The notes under the pieces were generated by a model, which worked only from the letters and a program-made list of their open reading frames with translations, ran no database searches and had not been told where the DNA came from. The translations under genes were made by a program, and so were the position numbers. DNA of 64,000 nt from positions 2,480,001-2,544,000 of the forward strand of contig NZ_CP064908.1 of NCBI RefSeq assembly GCF_015841355.1. Reading direction: 5' to 3'. This document shows, one piece after another, positions 17,236-27,939 of this stretch. The DNA comes from Synechococcus sp. CBW1107. Its GTDB lineage: Bacteria; Cyanobacteriota; Cyanobacteriia; PCC-6307; Cyanobiaceae. The first letter of the stretch is position 1. Each line of letters begins with the position of its first letter.

Positions 17236-18813
17236 TCAACTCTCACTAGGGCTTTCCTCTTCTGAGCCCCACCGGCCCAGAGCGGCGGCCAGAGTCTGGG
17301 GCGTCACCTGGCCGGGCCCGAACCGTTCCCGGGCCGTCAGTCCCGCCTGGGCATGGGCCAGGGCGGCAGCGGCCAGGGTGGAGGGCTCACCAGGAGTGAT
17401 CCCCGCTGCCATGGCCAGAGCCCCTTGCCCGGCCGCGAATCCCGCCAGGACATCGCCGGCTCCGGCCCGGGCCGCTTCCGCTGCGGCCTCCAGCAGCTGC
17501 CAGCGCCTGCCATCGGGGGCGGCAATCACGCTCCGGGCGCCCTTGAGCACCAGGGCCGCGCCGCAGCGGGCAGCGGCGACGGCGGCGGCCTCCAGAGGCT
17601 GCTCGCCGGCCAGGTCGGGGAACAGGCGGGCGAATTCACCCCCATGGGGTGTCAACCAGGTGGGACCCTGACGCCCCTGCAGCCAGGCCATCGCCTCGCC
17701 GGCCACCCCCGCGGCCAGTTGGTTGAGGCCATCGGCATCGATCACCACCAGGCCGGCAAAGGACTGCAGGGCCCCCCAGATCGGCGGGCTGTCGGTGCCA
17801 TCCGCCGGGGTGTCTGGCCCCAGGCCCGGGCCAATCAGCACGGCATCGAGGCGGTCGAGGGCGCCCGGCTCCTCCGGCGCTCGAGCCAGGACCACATGGG
17901 GGAGGAGGCTCCAGAGCTCCCTGGCCACGGGCTCCGGCACGGCCGCCCGCAGGCTGCCGCAGCCGCTGGCGCTCGCCCCCAGCAGGCTGAGCAGGGCGGC
18001 ACCGGGATAGGCGGCGCTGCCGCTCACCACCAGCAGGCGCCCGCGGCCGTACTTGGCGGCCTCGGGTGGAGGGTCCAGGGCTGGGGCGCTGGTGCGATCC
18101 GCACCGCTCAGACCCAGGGGCTGATCAGGCGGCAGTTGCTCCAGCAGAACCGGCGCCAGCCCCAGATCCAGCCGCACCAGTTCCCCCACCCAGGCCAGGG
18201 CAGCGTCCTGGACCAGCCCCTGCTTCAGCAGTCCGAGGCAGTAGGTCGTGCGGGCGCGGGCGGCCTGGTGTCCCAGCAGCCTGCCGCTGTCAGCGCACAG
18301 GCCCGTGGGTGTGTCGATCGCCACCAGCTGATCGGGCCTCAGCCGGGCCCGATCGCCCAGGAGGGACTCGATCGCCTCGCCGGGAGGCCGCCGCTGGCCG
18401 ATGCCGAAGAACCCATCGATCCAGAGACAGGCCTCGCCGGGATCAGGGGTGGAGTCCACACGCTCGATCCCTAGCCAGCAGGCATGGCGCCAATGGGACT
18501 CGGTGAGCGGTTTGCGGCGCTCGAAGGGGCTCCAGAGCCGCACCTTCACTCCGGCCAGGTGCAGCTCCCGGGCCACCACCAGGGCGTCCCCCCCGTTGTG
18601 ACCGGGGCCCACCAGCACCAGCACCCCCTGGTGCAGGGATTCGGGCTCGCTCAGCAGCCGCGCACTGATGGCCAGGGCGGCCTTCTCCATCAGCGCTTCC
18701 ACCGGCAGGCCGCTGGCAAACAGCTGCTGCTCCAGCTGCGCCATCTGTCCAGAGCGCACCAGCAGGTGGTCGGCATCCCTGCGGGGCCAGTGAATCGCGT
18801 GGCTGCTGCTCAA
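17236..18813 (-). CDS. nnrD: bifunctional NAD(P)HX epimerase/dehydratase
   Basis: Repairs hydrated NADH and NADPH. The N-terminal YjeF_N epimerase domain shows [39 protein letters not shown] and [13 protein letters not shown]. The C-terminal ADP-dependent dehydratase domain shows [43 protein letters not shown] and [19 protein letters not shown] 18813, with GGAG five bases before it, gives [19 protein letters not shown] and 525 residues; the longer open frame runs into the divergent mnmA. Tail region faces the sigma factor gene on the same strand. Confidence 0.9.
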   Translation of the reverse strand: MSSSHAIHWPRRDADHLLVRSGQMAQLEQQLFASGLPVEALMEKAALAISARLLSEPESLHQGVLVLVGPGHNGGDALVVARELHLAGVKVRLWSPFERRKPLTESHWRHACWLGIERVDSTPDPGEACLWIDGFFGIGQRRPPGEAIESLLGDRARLRPDQLVAIDTPTGLCADSGRLLGHQAARARTTYCLGLLKQGLVQDAALAWVGELVRLDLGLAPVLLEQLPPDQPLGLSGADRTSAPALDPPPEAAKYGRGRLLVVSGSAAYPGAALLSLLGASASGCGSLRAAVPEPVARELWSLLPHVVLARAPEEPGALDRLDAVLIGPGLGPDTPADGTDSPPIWGALQSFAGLVVIDADGLNQLAAGVAGEAMAWLQGRQGPTWLTPHGGEFARLFPDLAGEQPLEAAAVAAARCGAALVLKGARSVIAAPDGRRWQLLEAAAEAARAGAGDVLAGFAAGQGALAMAAGITPGEPSTLAAAALAHAQAGLTARERFGPGQVTPQTLAAALGRWGSEEESPSES

Positions 18814-18919
18814 GGGGGCTCCGCTGCGGGGGGGATGCGGGCCCCGCCGGCGGGGCCCCGGTCCCATGATGGGAACTCGGCTTTGTGTCGTTCCTCCCCC
18901 GCCCCGGAGGTTTCCGGTT

Positions 18920-20170
18920 TTGACCACCACTGCCCCAGCCTCCGGTCCAGGTCCCGTCGGACCTGCGCTGTCCCCCCTCACGGCTGCCGGTGGCCCGGTC
19001 ACCGCGGCCGGGGCCGCGGCGATCGAACGCCTGCGCGCCTGGCCCGGTGAGCATCGGGTCGCGGTGGGCCTCTCCGGCGGGGTCGACAGTTCCCTCACCG
19101 CCGCCCTGCTGGTGGCGGCCGGCTGGCAGGTGGACGGTCTCACCCTCTGGCTGATGAGCGGCAAGGGGGCCTGCTGCGCCGAAGGGCTGGTGGATGCAGC
19201 CGGCCTCTGTGACCAGCTGGGAGTGCCGCATCATGTGGTCGACAGCCGCGAGCGCTTCCGCGAGCAGATCGTCGACTTTCTGGTGCAGGGCTACGAGCAG
19301 GGGGTGACACCGCTGCCCTGCTCCCGCTGCAACCGGGAGGTGAAGTTCGCGCCGATGCTGGAGTGGGCCGAGGCCGAACTGGGGATCGGCCGCATCGCCA
19401 CCGGCCACTACGCCAGGGTCCGCCTGGCTGACTCCGCTGGCCCCAGCGCCGCCGCCGGCCGCCACCAGCTGCTGCGGGGTCTCGATGCCCACAAGGACCA
19501 GAGCTACTTCCTCTATGACCTGCCCCAGTCGGTGCTGGCGCGGCTGGTGTTCCCCCTCGGAGAACTCACCAAGCCCGACACCCGGCTGGAGGCCGAGGCT
19601 CTCGGCCTGCGCACCGCCCGGAAACCGGAAAGCCAGGATCTCTGCCTGGCCGACCACCACGGTTCGATGAAGGCCTTCCTCGATGCCTTCCTGCCGCCTC
19701 GCCAGGGTCAGATCGTTCTGGCTGACGGCACGGTGGTGGGCGAGCACGATGGCATCGAGCACTTCACGATCGGCCAGCGCAAGGGGCTGGGTGTGGCCTG
19801 GAGCGAGCCCCTGCATGTGGTGCGCCTCGATGGGGCGATGAACCGGGTGGTGGTGGCTCCACGGGCCGAGGCGGCCCGCAGCGGCTGCGTGGTGGGGGCG
19901 ATCAACTGGATCTCGATGCCCCCCCCGGACGCACCGCTGGAGCTGGAGGTGCAGGTGCGCTATCGCAGCGCGCCGGTGGTGGCCCAGCTCGTTCCCCTCG
20001 AGCCCACGGCCGCTGACGATGCTGCGGGCCGCCCCCACCGTGCTCGGTTGACCTTCCGCGATGACCAGTTTTCGATCACCCCTGGCCAGGCGGCGGTGTT
20101 CTATGCCGGCGAGGTGGTGCTCGGTGGCGGGCTGATCCAGGGACAGCTGCCCGATCCGGCTCACCAGTAG
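18920..20170 (+). CDS. mnmA: tRNA-specific 2-thiouridylase MnmA
   Basis: MnmA puts sulfur on U34 of tRNA-Lys, -Glu and -Gln using ATP. The PP-loop is [10 protein letters not shown], the catalytic cysteines sit in [12 protein letters not shown] and [10 protein letters not shown], and [17 protein letters not shown] and [11 protein letters not shown] are family blocks. TTG 18920 has GGAGG about nine bases upstream and is preferred over ATG 18866. 416 residues is slightly long because of an Ala/Pro-rich N-terminal extension of ~45 residues before the PP-loop. It overlaps the convergent ferredoxin gene by 10 bases. Confidence 0.93.
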   Translation: MTTTAPASGPGPVGPALSPLTAAGGPVTAAGAAAIERLRAWPGEHRVAVGLSGGVDSSLTAALLVAAGWQVDGLTLWLMSGKGACCAEGLVDAAGLCDQLGVPHHVVDSRERFREQIVDFLVQGYEQGVTPLPCSRCNREVKFAPMLEWAEAELGIGRIATGHYARVRLADSAGPSAAAGRHQLLRGLDAHKDQSYFLYDLPQSVLARLVFPLGELTKPDTRLEAEALGLRTARKPESQDLCLADHHGSMKAFLDAFLPPRQGQIVLADGTVVGEHDGIEHFTIGQRKGLGVAWSEPLHVVRLDGAMNRVVVAPRAEAARSGCVVGAINWISMPPPDAPLELEVQVRYRSAPVVAQLVPLEPTAADDAAGRPHRARLTFRDDQFSITPGQAAVFYAGEVVLGGGLIQGQLPDPAHQ

Positions 20171-20412
20171 GGATCGCAGGCCAGTTCCACCCGCAGATCG
20201 CCGCTGCGCGCAGCGGGCACCGTGGCGATGCAGGCCCTCACCACCCGGCCGTTCACCTCGATCTCACAGGCGCCGCAACTGCCCCCCAGGCAGCCGGTGG
20301 GGATCGTCTGGCCGGCCTCGGCCGCCGCCTGCAGCCAGTCGCTGCCTGGGGGCACCCGGGTGCTGCGCCCATTGGGCCAGTGCACGAGGACCGGCGAGGC
20401 GGCGGACTTCAT
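20161..20412 (-). CDS. small 2Fe-2S ferredoxin-like protein
   Basis: 83 residues with a plant-type [2Fe-2S] site: three cysteines in [16 protein letters not shown] (CX4CX2C) and a fourth in VVRACIATV. It is shorter than photosynthetic PetF (~97 aa) and basic rather than strongly acidic, so it is probably a specialised electron carrier. The start ATG 20412 overlaps the cobQ stop by 4 bases, suggesting co-expression with cobalamin synthesis. Confidence 0.88.
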   Translation of the reverse strand: MKSAASPVLVHWPNGRSTRVPPGSDWLQAAAEAGQTIPTGCLGGSCGACEIEVNGRVVRACIATVPAARSGDLRVELACDPYW

Positions 20413-21905
20413 TCCCTCTCCAGCAGGGGAGTCAGATTCACGTGGGCTTCGAAGGCCCCGGCGAGGCGATCGAGCAGGGCCTCCCGCTGCTGCCCGTGGT
20501 GCGGTTGCTGCTCACTCAGCGGACTCAGGCCGCGGCGACGGCGCAGCTGGTTCAGCCAGCGCCGTCGCCAGGGTCCCGAGTCGAACACCCCGTGCAGGTA
20601 GGTGCCGGCCACCACGGAGCCGCTCGGCCCGGCTGTCCACCAGCCGAGGCCCGGGCGCATGGCGATGGGCTGGCACTGATCGGGTTCCTGGCACAGGCTC
20701 TGGCCCCGGTGCAGTTCGAATCCCTCCAGCATCAGGCTGCTGCCCGGCGGCCACAGGGCCGGGGCGCACACCTGCTGCGTCGCCTTGCCGTCGCCGTAGT
20801 GGGTGATCAGGGGCAGCAGCCCCAGCCCGGTGTGACCGCCGCTGCCGCCACCGCCTTCGAGAGCGAGGGGATCGAGCAGACGTCGGCCGAGCATCTGCAG
20901 GCCGCCGCAGAGGCCGAAGAGATGGCCGCCGCCCGACACATACCGCCGCAGGTCATCGCCGAGGCCGCTGGCGCGCAGGACCTCCAGATCCCGCAGCGTC
21001 TGCTTGCTTCCGGGAATCACCACGGCATCGGGGCTGCCCAGCGCTTCTCCGGGGCGCAGCCAGCGCACCCGCACGCTGGGTTCGGCCTCGAGCGGATCGA
21101 GATCGGAGAAATTGCTGATCGAGGGCAGGCGCATCACCGCGATCTCCAGGTCCGCATCGGGTTTGCGCGCCTTGCGCTCCAGCAGGTCGAGGGAATCCTC
21201 GGGAGGGAAGAGTTCATCGAGCCAGGGCATCACCCCCAGCACCGGCAGGCCGGTGTGGCGCTCCAGCCAGCTGCGGCCCTCGTCGAAGAGCTCCCGGCGG
21301 CCACGGAAGCGGTTGATCAGGATGCCCCGGATCAAGGGCCGCTCCACCGGTCGCAGCAGCGCCAGGGTGCCCACGATCTGGGCGAAGACTCCCCCCCGTT
21401 CGATGTCGGCCACGAGCAGGCAGCGGGCCCTCAGGAACTGGGCCAGGCGCAGGTTGGTGAGATCCCGGGGCTGCAGATTCACCTCCACGGGACTGCCGGC
21501 CCCCTCCAGCACCAGACGGCCGCCCGGATGGCCGGTCTGCAGATCGCTCAGGCCCTGGCGGATCGCTGCCCAGCCTGGACGAAACCAGTCGCGGTAATAG
21601 TGCTCGGCCCGGCAGACCCCCACGGAACGCCCCAGGTGGATCAGCTCGCTGGTGCTGTCGCCCTGGGGCTTGAGCAGCACCGGATTCATCGCCACCGTCG
21701 GCTCAAGCCCAGCCGCCCAGGCCTGCAGGGCCTGGCTGTAGGCCATCTCGCCGCCGGCGGCATCCACCCAGGCATTGAGACTCATGTTCTGACCCTTGAA
21801 GGGCAGGGGCGTCTCGCCCCGGCGGCGCAGCACCCGGCAGAGGGCGGCGGCCATCAGCGATTTACCGGCGCCACTGCTGGTTCCGAGCACCATCAGGGGC
21901 TTCAC
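20409..21905 (-). CDS. cobQ: cobyric acid synthase CobQ
   Basis: CobQ amidates four carboxyl groups of adenosyl-cobyrinic a,c-diamide using glutamine and ATP. 498 residues. The N-terminal BioD-like domain carries [19 protein letters not shown] (P-loop) and [13 protein letters not shown]; the C-terminal glutamine amidotransferase domain carries [14 protein letters not shown] (nucleophile Cys) and [10 protein letters not shown] (catalytic His). Picocyanobacteria use this route to make pseudocobalamin. It sits between a ferredoxin gene and the 127-aa gene, overlapping both by 4 bases. Confidence 0.95.
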   Translation of the reverse strand: MKPLMVLGTSSGAGKSLMAAALCRVLRRRGETPLPFKGQNMSLNAWVDAAGGEMAYSQALQAWAAGLEPTVAMNPVLLKPQGDSTSELIHLGRSVGVCRAEHYYRDWFRPGWAAIRQGLSDLQTGHPGGRLVLEGAGSPVEVNLQPRDLTNLRLAQFLRARCLLVADIERGGVFAQIVGTLALLRPVERPLIRGILINRFRGRRELFDEGRSWLERHTGLPVLGVMPWLDELFPPEDSLDLLERKARKPDADLEIAVMRLPSISNFSDLDPLEAEPSVRVRWLRPGEALGSPDAVVIPGSKQTLRDLEVLRASGLGDDLRRYVSGGGHLFGLCGGLQMLGRRLLDPLALEGGGGSGGHTGLGLLPLITHYGDGKATQQVCAPALWPPGSSLMLEGFELHRGQSLCQEPDQCQPIAMRPGLGWWTAGPSGSVVAGTYLHGVFDSGPWRRRWLNQLRRRRGLSPLSEQQPHHGQQREALLDRLAGAFEAHVNLTPLLERE

Positions 21906-22285
21906 AGGCGCGGCCAGCGGCGGCGCAGGCCATGGCGGATCCTCTCCAGCAGAGCGGCCCTGGGAATCTCCCCGTTCCAGCGCTGCAGCAGCTCCCGGCC
22001 CATCGGCGTCAGCCGGACACGCTCCGTGAGGCCCTGTCCATCCACCTCCCGGCGCAGGACCCCGACCCGGATCAGCCAGATGAAGTGCCCTTCAGCCCCG
22101 TCGCTGCTCAGGGGAGTGAAGGTGAACTGCGGCTGGTCGTCACGCCGGTGGAGCTCCTCGCTGCTGATCGCCTCGCCGCTGAGCAGCCCGTAAAAAGCCC
22201 GCCGGAACGGCAGGCAACGCAGAGCGCTGGCCGCCCGCTCCAGTGAGCGGGGATCGTTGAGGGTGCTGGTGAGGGAGCCATGCAT
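21902..22285 (-). CDS. Npun_F0494-type conserved cyanobacterial protein
   Basis: 127 residues beginning [20 protein letters not shown] with ATG 22285. The block [20 protein letters not shown] resembles the opening of the cyanobacteria-restricted Npun_F0494 family, and [20 protein letters not shown] looks like part of a winged-helix fold. Function unknown. The stop overlaps the cobQ start by 4 bases. The longer upstream open frame is antisense to maf and was not used. Confidence 0.75.
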   Translation of the reverse strand: MHGSLTSTLNDPRSLERAASALRCLPFRRAFYGLLSGEAISSEELHRRDDQPQFTFTPLSSDGAEGHFIWLIRVGVLRREVDGQGLTERVRLTPMGRELLQRWNGEIPRAALLERIRHGLRRRWPRL

Positions 22286-22404
22286 GGGCCGATTCTCACG
22301 GATCAGCGTGTGCCCTGGTGGCGGCGAACCGGAAGGGTCTACTGGCAGGGTCCACCGGCGGGGGAGAATCCCTGGGTTCATCCCAGGCCAGGAGGTCAGG
22401 GTCC

Positions 22405-23010
22405 GTGCCGCAAGCCCCACTGGTGCTGGCCTCGGCCTCACCGGCGCGACGCCGGCTGCTGGAGCAGGCGGGGATCTCCCACCGGGTTCGGGTGAGCGGC
22501 GTCGACGAGGAGGCCTGGCGGGATCCGGATCCGCTCCAGCTGGTGCAGGCGCTGGCACGGGCCAAAGCCGAGGCGGTGGGGCGTGCGCTGGTGCTGAGCG
22601 AGGGCGAGAGGGTGGCTGGAGTGCTCGGCTGCGATTCCCTGTTCGTGCTCGACGGGAGCGTGTACGGCAAGCCTCGGGACGCCGAGGAAGCCTCCAGCCG
22701 CTGGCGGCGCATGGCCGGGTCGTGGGGGGAACTGCACACCGGTCACTGCCTCCTGCCGATGGGGGACACCCTCGGGACGCCGGGCTGCTGTCCGCCCGAT
22801 CCCCTGGTGGCCACGGTCACCACCCGCGTCAGGTTCGCGGAACTCAGCGACGCGGAGATCGCCGCTTACGTGGCCACCGGTGAACCCCTCTCCTGTGCCG
22901 GCGGCTTCGCCCTCGAGGGCCGGGCGGGTGCCCTGGTGGAGCGCATCGAGGGCTGCTTCAGCAACGTGATCGGCCTGAGCCTGCCCCTTCTGCGTCGCTG
23001 GCTGGCCTGA
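22405..23010 (+). CDS. maf: Maf-family nucleotide pyrophosphatase
   Basis: Maf proteins hydrolyse non-canonical or modified nucleoside triphosphates and are implicated in division arrest. The signature [18 protein letters not shown] opens the protein; [26 protein letters not shown] and [12 protein letters not shown] follow. GTG 22405 has GGAGG nine bases upstream and gives [16 protein letters not shown], 201 residues, the usual size. The stop touches the convergent YcgJ-like gene. Confidence 0.93.
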   Translation: MPQAPLVLASASPARRRLLEQAGISHRVRVSGVDEEAWRDPDPLQLVQALARAKAEAVGRALVLSEGERVAGVLGCDSLFVLDGSVYGKPRDAEEASSRWRRMAGSWGELHTGHCLLPMGDTLGTPGCCPPDPLVATVTTRVRFAELSDAEIAAYVATGEPLSCAGGFALEGRAGALVERIEGCFSNVIGLSLPLLRRWLA

Positions 23011-23829
23011 TCAACGGAAGAGGCTGTTGATCAGATCCTGCAGTAAGCCTGCCGAGGCTCCAGTGTTGTATCCGGGGTTGTATCCAGGCGCGATCAATCG
23101 GGTCTGGCGGGCCACCAGCTGCAGGTCTCCCCAGCGGAACTCGCCTCCGTCTCCATTGCGGTTGTAGGACACGGGCCACGTTCCCGTGCCATCCACCATC
23201 ACCAGCTGTCCCCGGCGGTTGTAGAAGCTGTAGCTCCGTCCATTGCGGAAGTCGACGAGATAGGCGGTGCCATTCGGCGTGTAGCGCTGCTGCAGGTTGC
23301 AGTTGCCGTAGAAGATGCGGCGCCCGCGTTGACTGAGCTCACAGAATCCTGAGTCCTGTGCTGTCGTCTGTCCCCAGCTGGAGTTGCCTGGGTTTCCCCG
23401 CCAGTTGTCGTTCCTCCAGTCGTTGTCGCGCGTCCAGCCGCCGTTGTCACCGAACAGCTGGCGGCTGAGGCGCTTGCTCACATTGGTGCGGCCCCAGCCG
23501 TCATCCCAGCAGATTTCCCGGCGCAGATCGCACACTTCACCGCTGCTGAAGCGAATATCCCTGGAGATGGGGCGGCCTGAAAGCTGTCGCAGCAGGTTCT
23601 GCTCCGAGCGTTGACCGTATTCGCGCCGGGTCAATGACAGCGAGGGACCCTGGCGGTCGTAGCAAATCCTGCTGCCGCGATCACAGACGACTCCGTCGCT
23701 GGGAAAATCGAGGCTGCTGGTGCGGCTCCAGCCGGGCTGGGGCAGGAGGGCGGTGAGCATGAGCCAACTGGCCGCCATCGCCAGAGAGGCTTGGGACGGC
23801 CGGGATGGGCTCTTGATGGTGGTCGTCAT
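23011..23829 (-). CDS. secreted YcgJ-like protein with duplicated Cys motif
   Basis: 272 residues with an N-terminal signal peptide (LAMAASWLMLTALLPQPGWS). The mature part opens with two similar units of ~50 residues: SDGVVCDRGSRICYDRQGPS and, later, SSGEVCDLRREICWDDGWG, each with a VCD-x4-IC-[YW]-D cysteine pair followed by R...LxRQL-type text. This duplicated pattern resembles the YcgJ/Fels-1 family. An Asn/Trp/Gly-rich linker (NDWRNDNWRGNPGNSSWGQ) follows, then a C-terminal domain with two further cysteines (SGFCELSQRGRRIFYGNCN). Probably periplasmic, two or three disulfides. Function unknown. Confidence 0.7.
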   Translation of the reverse strand: MTTTIKSPSRPSQASLAMAASWLMLTALLPQPGWSRTSSLDFPSDGVVCDRGSRICYDRQGPSLSLTRREYGQRSEQNLLRQLSGRPISRDIRFSSGEVCDLRREICWDDGWGRTNVSKRLSRQLFGDNGGWTRDNDWRNDNWRGNPGNSSWGQTTAQDSGFCELSQRGRRIFYGNCNLQQRYTPNGTAYLVDFRNGRSYSFYNRRGQLVMVDGTGTWPVSYNRNGDGGEFRWGDLQLVARQTRLIAPGYNPGYNTGASAGLLQDLINSLFR

Positions 23830-23969
23830 CGGGGCTCCGTTCAGCGGACAGCACGCAACTTATGGGTCCTGAGCGCTGAAGGTGCAACCAGAGTTCATCT
23901 GGGCCCGGGCCAGGGGTGACAAGGTCCATGCGCCCAGTGGTCATGGGCCTGTGATGCGTTCAGGCCATG

Positions 23970-23995
23970 AAAAAACCCCCCGCGATCGCGGGGGG
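23970..23995 (-). terminator. rho-independent terminator of psbD-psbC
   Basis: A perfect 20-base palindrome (CCCCCCGCGATCGCGGGGGG, 23976-23995) lies 38 bases after the psbC stop and, on the minus strand, is followed by six U. It is a textbook intrinsic terminator for the psbDC transcript, and its centre is a GCGATCGC (HIP1) octamer. Confidence 0.9.
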
Positions 23996-24032
23996 TCGAG
24001 CCTTGATGCCGGGGTGAAGCGGCAAAAGGACT

Positions 24033-25421
24033 TCAGTCGAGATCCGGCATCGCCAGGGTGGGCTCGGCCTGACGGTCGATGCCCTTCTCGAACCCGGCGG
24101 CGGCTGCGCGGGCGCGGCCGGCGTGCCAGAGATGACCCACCAGGAAGAAGAAGGCGAGCACGAACTGGGTGGCCGAGAGCCACTGACGCACGTTCACGAA
24201 GTTCACCGAGTTGGGCTCGGTGATGATGCCGCCCACGGAGTTGAGGGAGGCATTGGGAGCGTGGGTCATGTATTCAGCCGCGCGGCGCACCTGCCAGGGC
24301 TGAATGTCGTTCTGGAGCTTGTCGAGGCTGAGGCCGTTCGGGCCACGCAGGGGCTCGAGCCAGGGACCGCGGAAGTCCCAGAAGCGCATGGTCTCACCAC
24401 CGAAGATGATCTCGCCGGTGGGGGAGCGCATCAGGTACTTGCCCAGGCCGGTGGGGCCCATGGCGGAACCGATGTTGGCACCCAGGCGCTGGTCACGCAC
24501 CAGGAAGGTGAAGCTCTGAGCCTGGGAGGATTCGGCGTTGGTGGGGCCGTAGAACTCCGAGGGATAGGCGGTGTTGTTGAACCAGATGAAGGCCGAGGCG
24601 ATGAAGCTCATGAAGCTCAGAGCGCCGAGGCTGTAGCTCAGGTAGGCCTCACCGTTCCAGATGAAGGCGCGGCGCACCCAGCCGAAGGGCTTGGTGATCA
24701 CGTGCCAGATGCCACCGAAGATGCAGATCAGGCCGAGCCAGATGTGGCCGCCGATGATGTCCTCCATCGAGTTGACCCCGATGATCCATCCCTCGCCGCC
24801 GAAGGGGGCGCGGAAGAGGTACCCGAAGATCACACCCGGATCGAGGGTGGGGTTGGTGATCAGGCGAACATCACCGCCACCGGGCGCCCAGGTGTCGTAG
24901 ACACCTCCGAAGAACATCGCCTTGAACACCAGCAGCAGGCAACCCACACCCAGAAGGATGAGGTGGTAGCCGATGATGTTGGTCATCTGGTTCTTGTCAC
25001 GCCAGTCCTGGGAGAAGAACGAGGAGTAGTTCTCCAGGATTTCGGGACCACGGAGGGCGTGGTACAGGCCGCCAAGGCCAAGGACGGCGGAGCTGATCAG
25101 GTGCAACACACCGACCACGAAGAACGGGTAGAGGCTGGTGACCTCTCCGCCGGGGCCGACGCCGTAACCCAGGGTGGCCACGTGCGGGAACAGGATCAGA
25201 CCCTGCTCGTACATGGGCTTGTCGAAGCTGAAGTGGCTCACTTCGAACAGCATCATCGCTCCGGCCCAGAAGACCATCAGACCCGCGTGGGCCACGTGGG
25301 CGCCGAGCAGGCGGCCGGAGAGATTGATGAGGCGGGCGTTACCGGCCCACCAGGCATAACCGGTGGAGTCGAGGTCTTTGCCCCCGACGGCCACCATGGA
25401 CGAATTAAAGGGCGTTTCCAC
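24033..25421 (-). CDS. psbC: photosystem II CP43 chlorophyll protein
   Basis: CP43 is the inner antenna of PSII and supplies a ligand to the Mn4CaO5 cluster. 462 residues from GTG 25421 ([16 protein letters not shown]...). Six transmembrane helices, the large lumenal loop and the Mn-ligand block [21 protein letters not shown] (Glu and Arg of the cluster site) are present. GTG is the usual psbC start in cyanobacteria and plastids; ATG 25397 is an internal alternative. It overlaps the psbD 3' end by 17 bases and ends at the strong terminator at 23970-23995. Confidence 0.98.
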   Translation of the reverse strand: METPFNSSMVAVGGKDLDSTGYAWWAGNARLINLSGRLLGAHVAHAGLMVFWAGAMMLFEVSHFSFDKPMYEQGLILFPHVATLGYGVGPGGEVTSLYPFFVVGVLHLISSAVLGLGGLYHALRGPEILENYSSFFSQDWRDKNQMTNIIGYHLILLGVGCLLLVFKAMFFGGVYDTWAPGGGDVRLITNPTLDPGVIFGYLFRAPFGGEGWIIGVNSMEDIIGGHIWLGLICIFGGIWHVITKPFGWVRRAFIWNGEAYLSYSLGALSFMSFIASAFIWFNNTAYPSEFYGPTNAESSQAQSFTFLVRDQRLGANIGSAMGPTGLGKYLMRSPTGEIIFGGETMRFWDFRGPWLEPLRGPNGLSLDKLQNDIQPWQVRRAAEYMTHAPNASLNSVGGIITEPNSVNFVNVRQWLSATQFVLAFFFLVGHLWHAGRARAAAAGFEKGIDRQAEPTLAMPDLD

Positions 25422-26463
25422 GGGGCAGGACCTCTTCAGGGAAGACGAAGTTTTCATGCGGCTGGTCGGCCGGTGCCATCCAGGCACGCAGACCCTCGTT
25501 CAGAAGAATGTTCTTCGTGTAGAAGGTCTCGAATTCAGGGTCCTCAGCAGCGCGGATCTCCTGCGACACGAAGTCGTAGGCACGCAGGTTGAGGGCCAGG
25601 CCGATGATGCCGATGCTGCTGGTCCACAGACCCATCACCGGCACGAACAGCATGAAGAAGTGCAGCCAGCGCTTGTTGGAGAAGGCGATCCCGAAGATCT
25701 GGCTCCAGAAGCGGTTGGCGGTGACCATCGAGTAGGTCTCCTCTTCCTGGGTGGGCTCGAACGCCTTGAAGGTGTTCGCCTGCTCGGAATCCTCGAACAG
25801 GGTGTTCTCCACCGTGGCGCCGTGGATGGCACAGAGCAGAGCACCACCGAGGATGCCGGCCACTCCCATCATGTGGAACGGGTTCAGGGTCCAGTTGTGG
25901 AAGCCCTGCAGGAAGAGCAGGAAGCGGAAGATGGCGGCCACCCCGAAGCTGGGGGCGAAGAACCAGCTGCTCTGGCCCAGCGGGTACATCAGGAAGACAC
26001 TGACGAAGACCGCGATCGGACCGGAGAAGGCGATGGCGTTGTAGGGACGGATGCCCACCAGACGGGCGATCTCGAACTGACGCAGCATGAAGCCGATCAG
26101 AGCGAAGGCGCCGTGCAGGGCGACGAACGGCCAGAGGCCGCCCAGCTGCACCCAGCGCACGAAGTCACCCTGGGCTTCCGGGCCCCAGAGCAGCAGCAGG
26201 CTGTGCCCCATGGCATCAGCCGGGGTGCTCACCGCGGCGGTGAGGAAGTTGCAACCCTCCAGGTAGCTGCTGGCAATGCCGTGGGTGTACCAGGAGGTGG
26301 CGAAGGTGGTGCCGGTCAGCCAGCCGCCCAGGGCCAGGTAGGCCGTGGGGAACAGCAGCAGGCCGGACCAGCCGACAAAAACAAAGCGGTCACGCTTGAG
26401 CCAGTCATCGAGGACGTCGAACCATCCCCGTGCGGCAGGCGCGCGCCCTACAGCGATCGTCAT
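25405..26463 (-). CDS. psbD: photosystem II D2 protein
   Basis: D2 forms the PSII reaction-centre heterodimer with D1 and holds chlorophylls, pheophytin, QA and the non-haem iron. 352 residues from ATG 26463 ([20 protein letters not shown]), the standard length. [40 protein letters not shown] and [17 protein letters not shown] contain the chlorophyll, QA and iron histidines. First gene of the psbDC operon; the 190-base gap to ycf4 must hold its promoter, but I cannot assign -35/-10 elements with confidence. Confidence 0.98.
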   Translation of the reverse strand: MTIAVGRAPAARGWFDVLDDWLKRDRFVFVGWSGLLLFPTAYLALGGWLTGTTFATSWYTHGIASSYLEGCNFLTAAVSTPADAMGHSLLLLWGPEAQGDFVRWVQLGGLWPFVALHGAFALIGFMLRQFEIARLVGIRPYNAIAFSGPIAVFVSVFLMYPLGQSSWFFAPSFGVAAIFRFLLFLQGFHNWTLNPFHMMGVAGILGGALLCAIHGATVENTLFEDSEQANTFKAFEPTQEEETYSMVTANRFWSQIFGIAFSNKRWLHFFMLFVPVMGLWTSSIGIIGLALNLRAYDFVSQEIRAAEDPEFETFYTKNILLNEGLRAWMAPADQPHENFVFPEEVLPRGNAL

Positions 26464-26653
26464 GGGTAGAAACGGTGCGGAAATCCCGCTTGGCTGTGGG
26501 ATACCGGGCGATGGTAACAATGTTCACGGGCAGCGCGAGCGCGCCCGCAATGGGCTGACATTGCCCGTCTCGGCAGGGTTTCTAGGTATTTCTTCCAATT
26601 GCCCTCGCCCGCCGCCGTCCAAGATGACGGTTCACCGCCTCCCAGCCGACCCC

Positions 26654-27211
26654 ATGGCCAACGGCGCCTCCGCCACCCGCCCTTCCCTGCTCGAGCAGCC
26701 GGTGCAGGGCTCCCGCCGCCTCTCCAACTATCTGGTGGCCTCCGTGGTCACCGCCGGCGGAATCGGCTTCCTGCTCACCAGCCTCTCCAGCCGTCTCGGC
26801 CTCGACCTGCTCCCCCTGGGCCATCCGGCCGAGCTGGAGTGGGTTCCCCAGGGACTGGTGATGGGGGCCTACGGCATCGCCGCTCTTCTGCTGTCCCTCT
26901 ATCTCTGGTCGGTGATCACCCTGGACGTGGGGGCCGGCAGCAACCGATTCGATCAGGAGAGCAGCAAGGCCACCATCACCAGGCGGGGCTTCCGTCAGAA
27001 GATCGAAGTGGACATCCCCCTGCGCGAGATCCTGGCGGTGAAGGTGGATGTGCGCGATGGCCTCAATCCCCGCCGCCGGCTCTCGTTGCGGTTGCAGGGC
27101 CGCCGCGATCTGCCGCTCACCCGGGTGGGGGAACCCCTGCCCCTGGCCGAGCTGGAGCGCAGCGGCGCCGAACTGGCCCGTTTCCTCAAAGTTCCCCTCG
27201 AAGGAGTCTGA
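26654..27211 (+). CDS. ycf4: photosystem I assembly protein Ycf4
   Basis: Ycf4 is a thylakoid protein that scaffolds PSI assembly. 185 residues from ATG 26654, matching the 184-188 of relatives; ATG 26624 would add ten residues. Features: [20 protein letters not shown], two transmembrane helices ([15 protein letters not shown] and [19 protein letters not shown]), [12 protein letters not shown] and a soluble C-terminal domain ([20 protein letters not shown]). Divergent from psbD; followed four bases later by the cyclophilin gene. Confidence 0.93.
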   Translation: MANGASATRPSLLEQPVQGSRRLSNYLVASVVTAGGIGFLLTSLSSRLGLDLLPLGHPAELEWVPQGLVMGAYGIAALLLSLYLWSVITLDVGAGSNRFDQESSKATITRRGFRQKIEVDIPLREILAVKVDVRDGLNPRRRLSLRLQGRRDLPLTRVGEPLPLAELERSGAELARFLKVPLEGV

Positions 27212-27215
27212 GCTG

Positions 27216-27926
27216 ATGACGATCCGCCTCAGCCGCCTGCTGCTCCTGGGAGTGCTCCTGCTCACCCCGTTCGGGCTCGGGGCCTGTGCCGCCGATGCTC
27301 CCAAGAGTCCGCTGGGCTGCGCCGCCGCGGGCACACCCTGCCTGAGTGGTTCCGCCCTGGTGTCGCTCAAGACCAGCCGAGGGGTTGTGGAACTCGAGCT
27401 CGACGGAGATGCCGCCCCCCTCACGGCCGGAAACTTCGTCGACCTGGTGCGCCGTGGCACCTACGACAACACGGTGTTCCACCGGGTGGTCAATGAGCCC
27501 ACCCCCTTCGTGGTGCAGGGAGGAGATCCCCAGAGCGCGGACCCGAAGGTTCCGGCCACCCTCTACGGCACCGGCAGCTTCATCGATCCAGCCACCGACC
27601 AGCCCCGGCTGATCCCCCTCGAGCTTGGTCTCAAGGGTGAACCGGAGCCGCGCTACGGCGTCGAGGTGGTGGATCCCGCCGAGAGCGCCAAGCTCAGCCT
27701 CAAGCACGACCGTGGAGCCCTGGCCATGGCCCGCTCGGCCGATCCCAACTCCGCCAGCGCGCAGTTCTACATCGCCCTCAAGCCCCTCACCGAGCTCGAT
27801 GGCCGCTATGCGGTGTTCGGCCGGGTTGTGAAGGGGATGGACGTGGTCGACCGGATCAAGCAGGGTGACCGGCTTGTCAAGGCCACCCTCCTCAAGGGCG
27901 GCACCCTGGTGAAGGACAAGCCCTGA
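27216..27926 (+). CDS. lipoprotein peptidyl-prolyl isomerase (cyclophilin)
   Basis: A cyclophilin-type PPIase of 236 residues. The N-terminus is a lipoprotein signal peptide with lipobox LGAC (Cys ~24), so it is likely tethered in the periplasm or thylakoid lumen. Cyclophilin blocks: GVVELELDGDAAPLTAGNFV, NTVFHRVV, VVQGGDPQSADP, ARSADPNSASAQFYIAL and LDGRYAVFGRVVKGMDVVD. AAGGAG lies about nine bases before ATG 27216. The close spacing to ycf4 suggests joint transcription. Confidence 0.9.
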   Translation: MTIRLSRLLLLGVLLLTPFGLGACAADAPKSPLGCAAAGTPCLSGSALVSLKTSRGVVELELDGDAAPLTAGNFVDLVRRGTYDNTVFHRVVNEPTPFVVQGGDPQSADPKVPATLYGTGSFIDPATDQPRLIPLELGLKGEPEPRYGVEVVDPAESAKLSLKHDRGALAMARSADPNSASAQFYIALKPLTELDGRYAVFGRVVKGMDVVDRIKQGDRLVKATLLKGGTLVKDKP

Positions 27927-27939
27927 GCCTGGACCCGTG

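Noticed and set aside
24123-25592. Plus-strand open frame antisense to psbC
   Set aside because: Mirror image of the highly conserved CP43 gene.
26464-26653. Specific -35/-10 elements for psbD or ycf4
   Set aside because: Several weak matches but none with convincing spacing; only the presence of a promoter region can be inferred.
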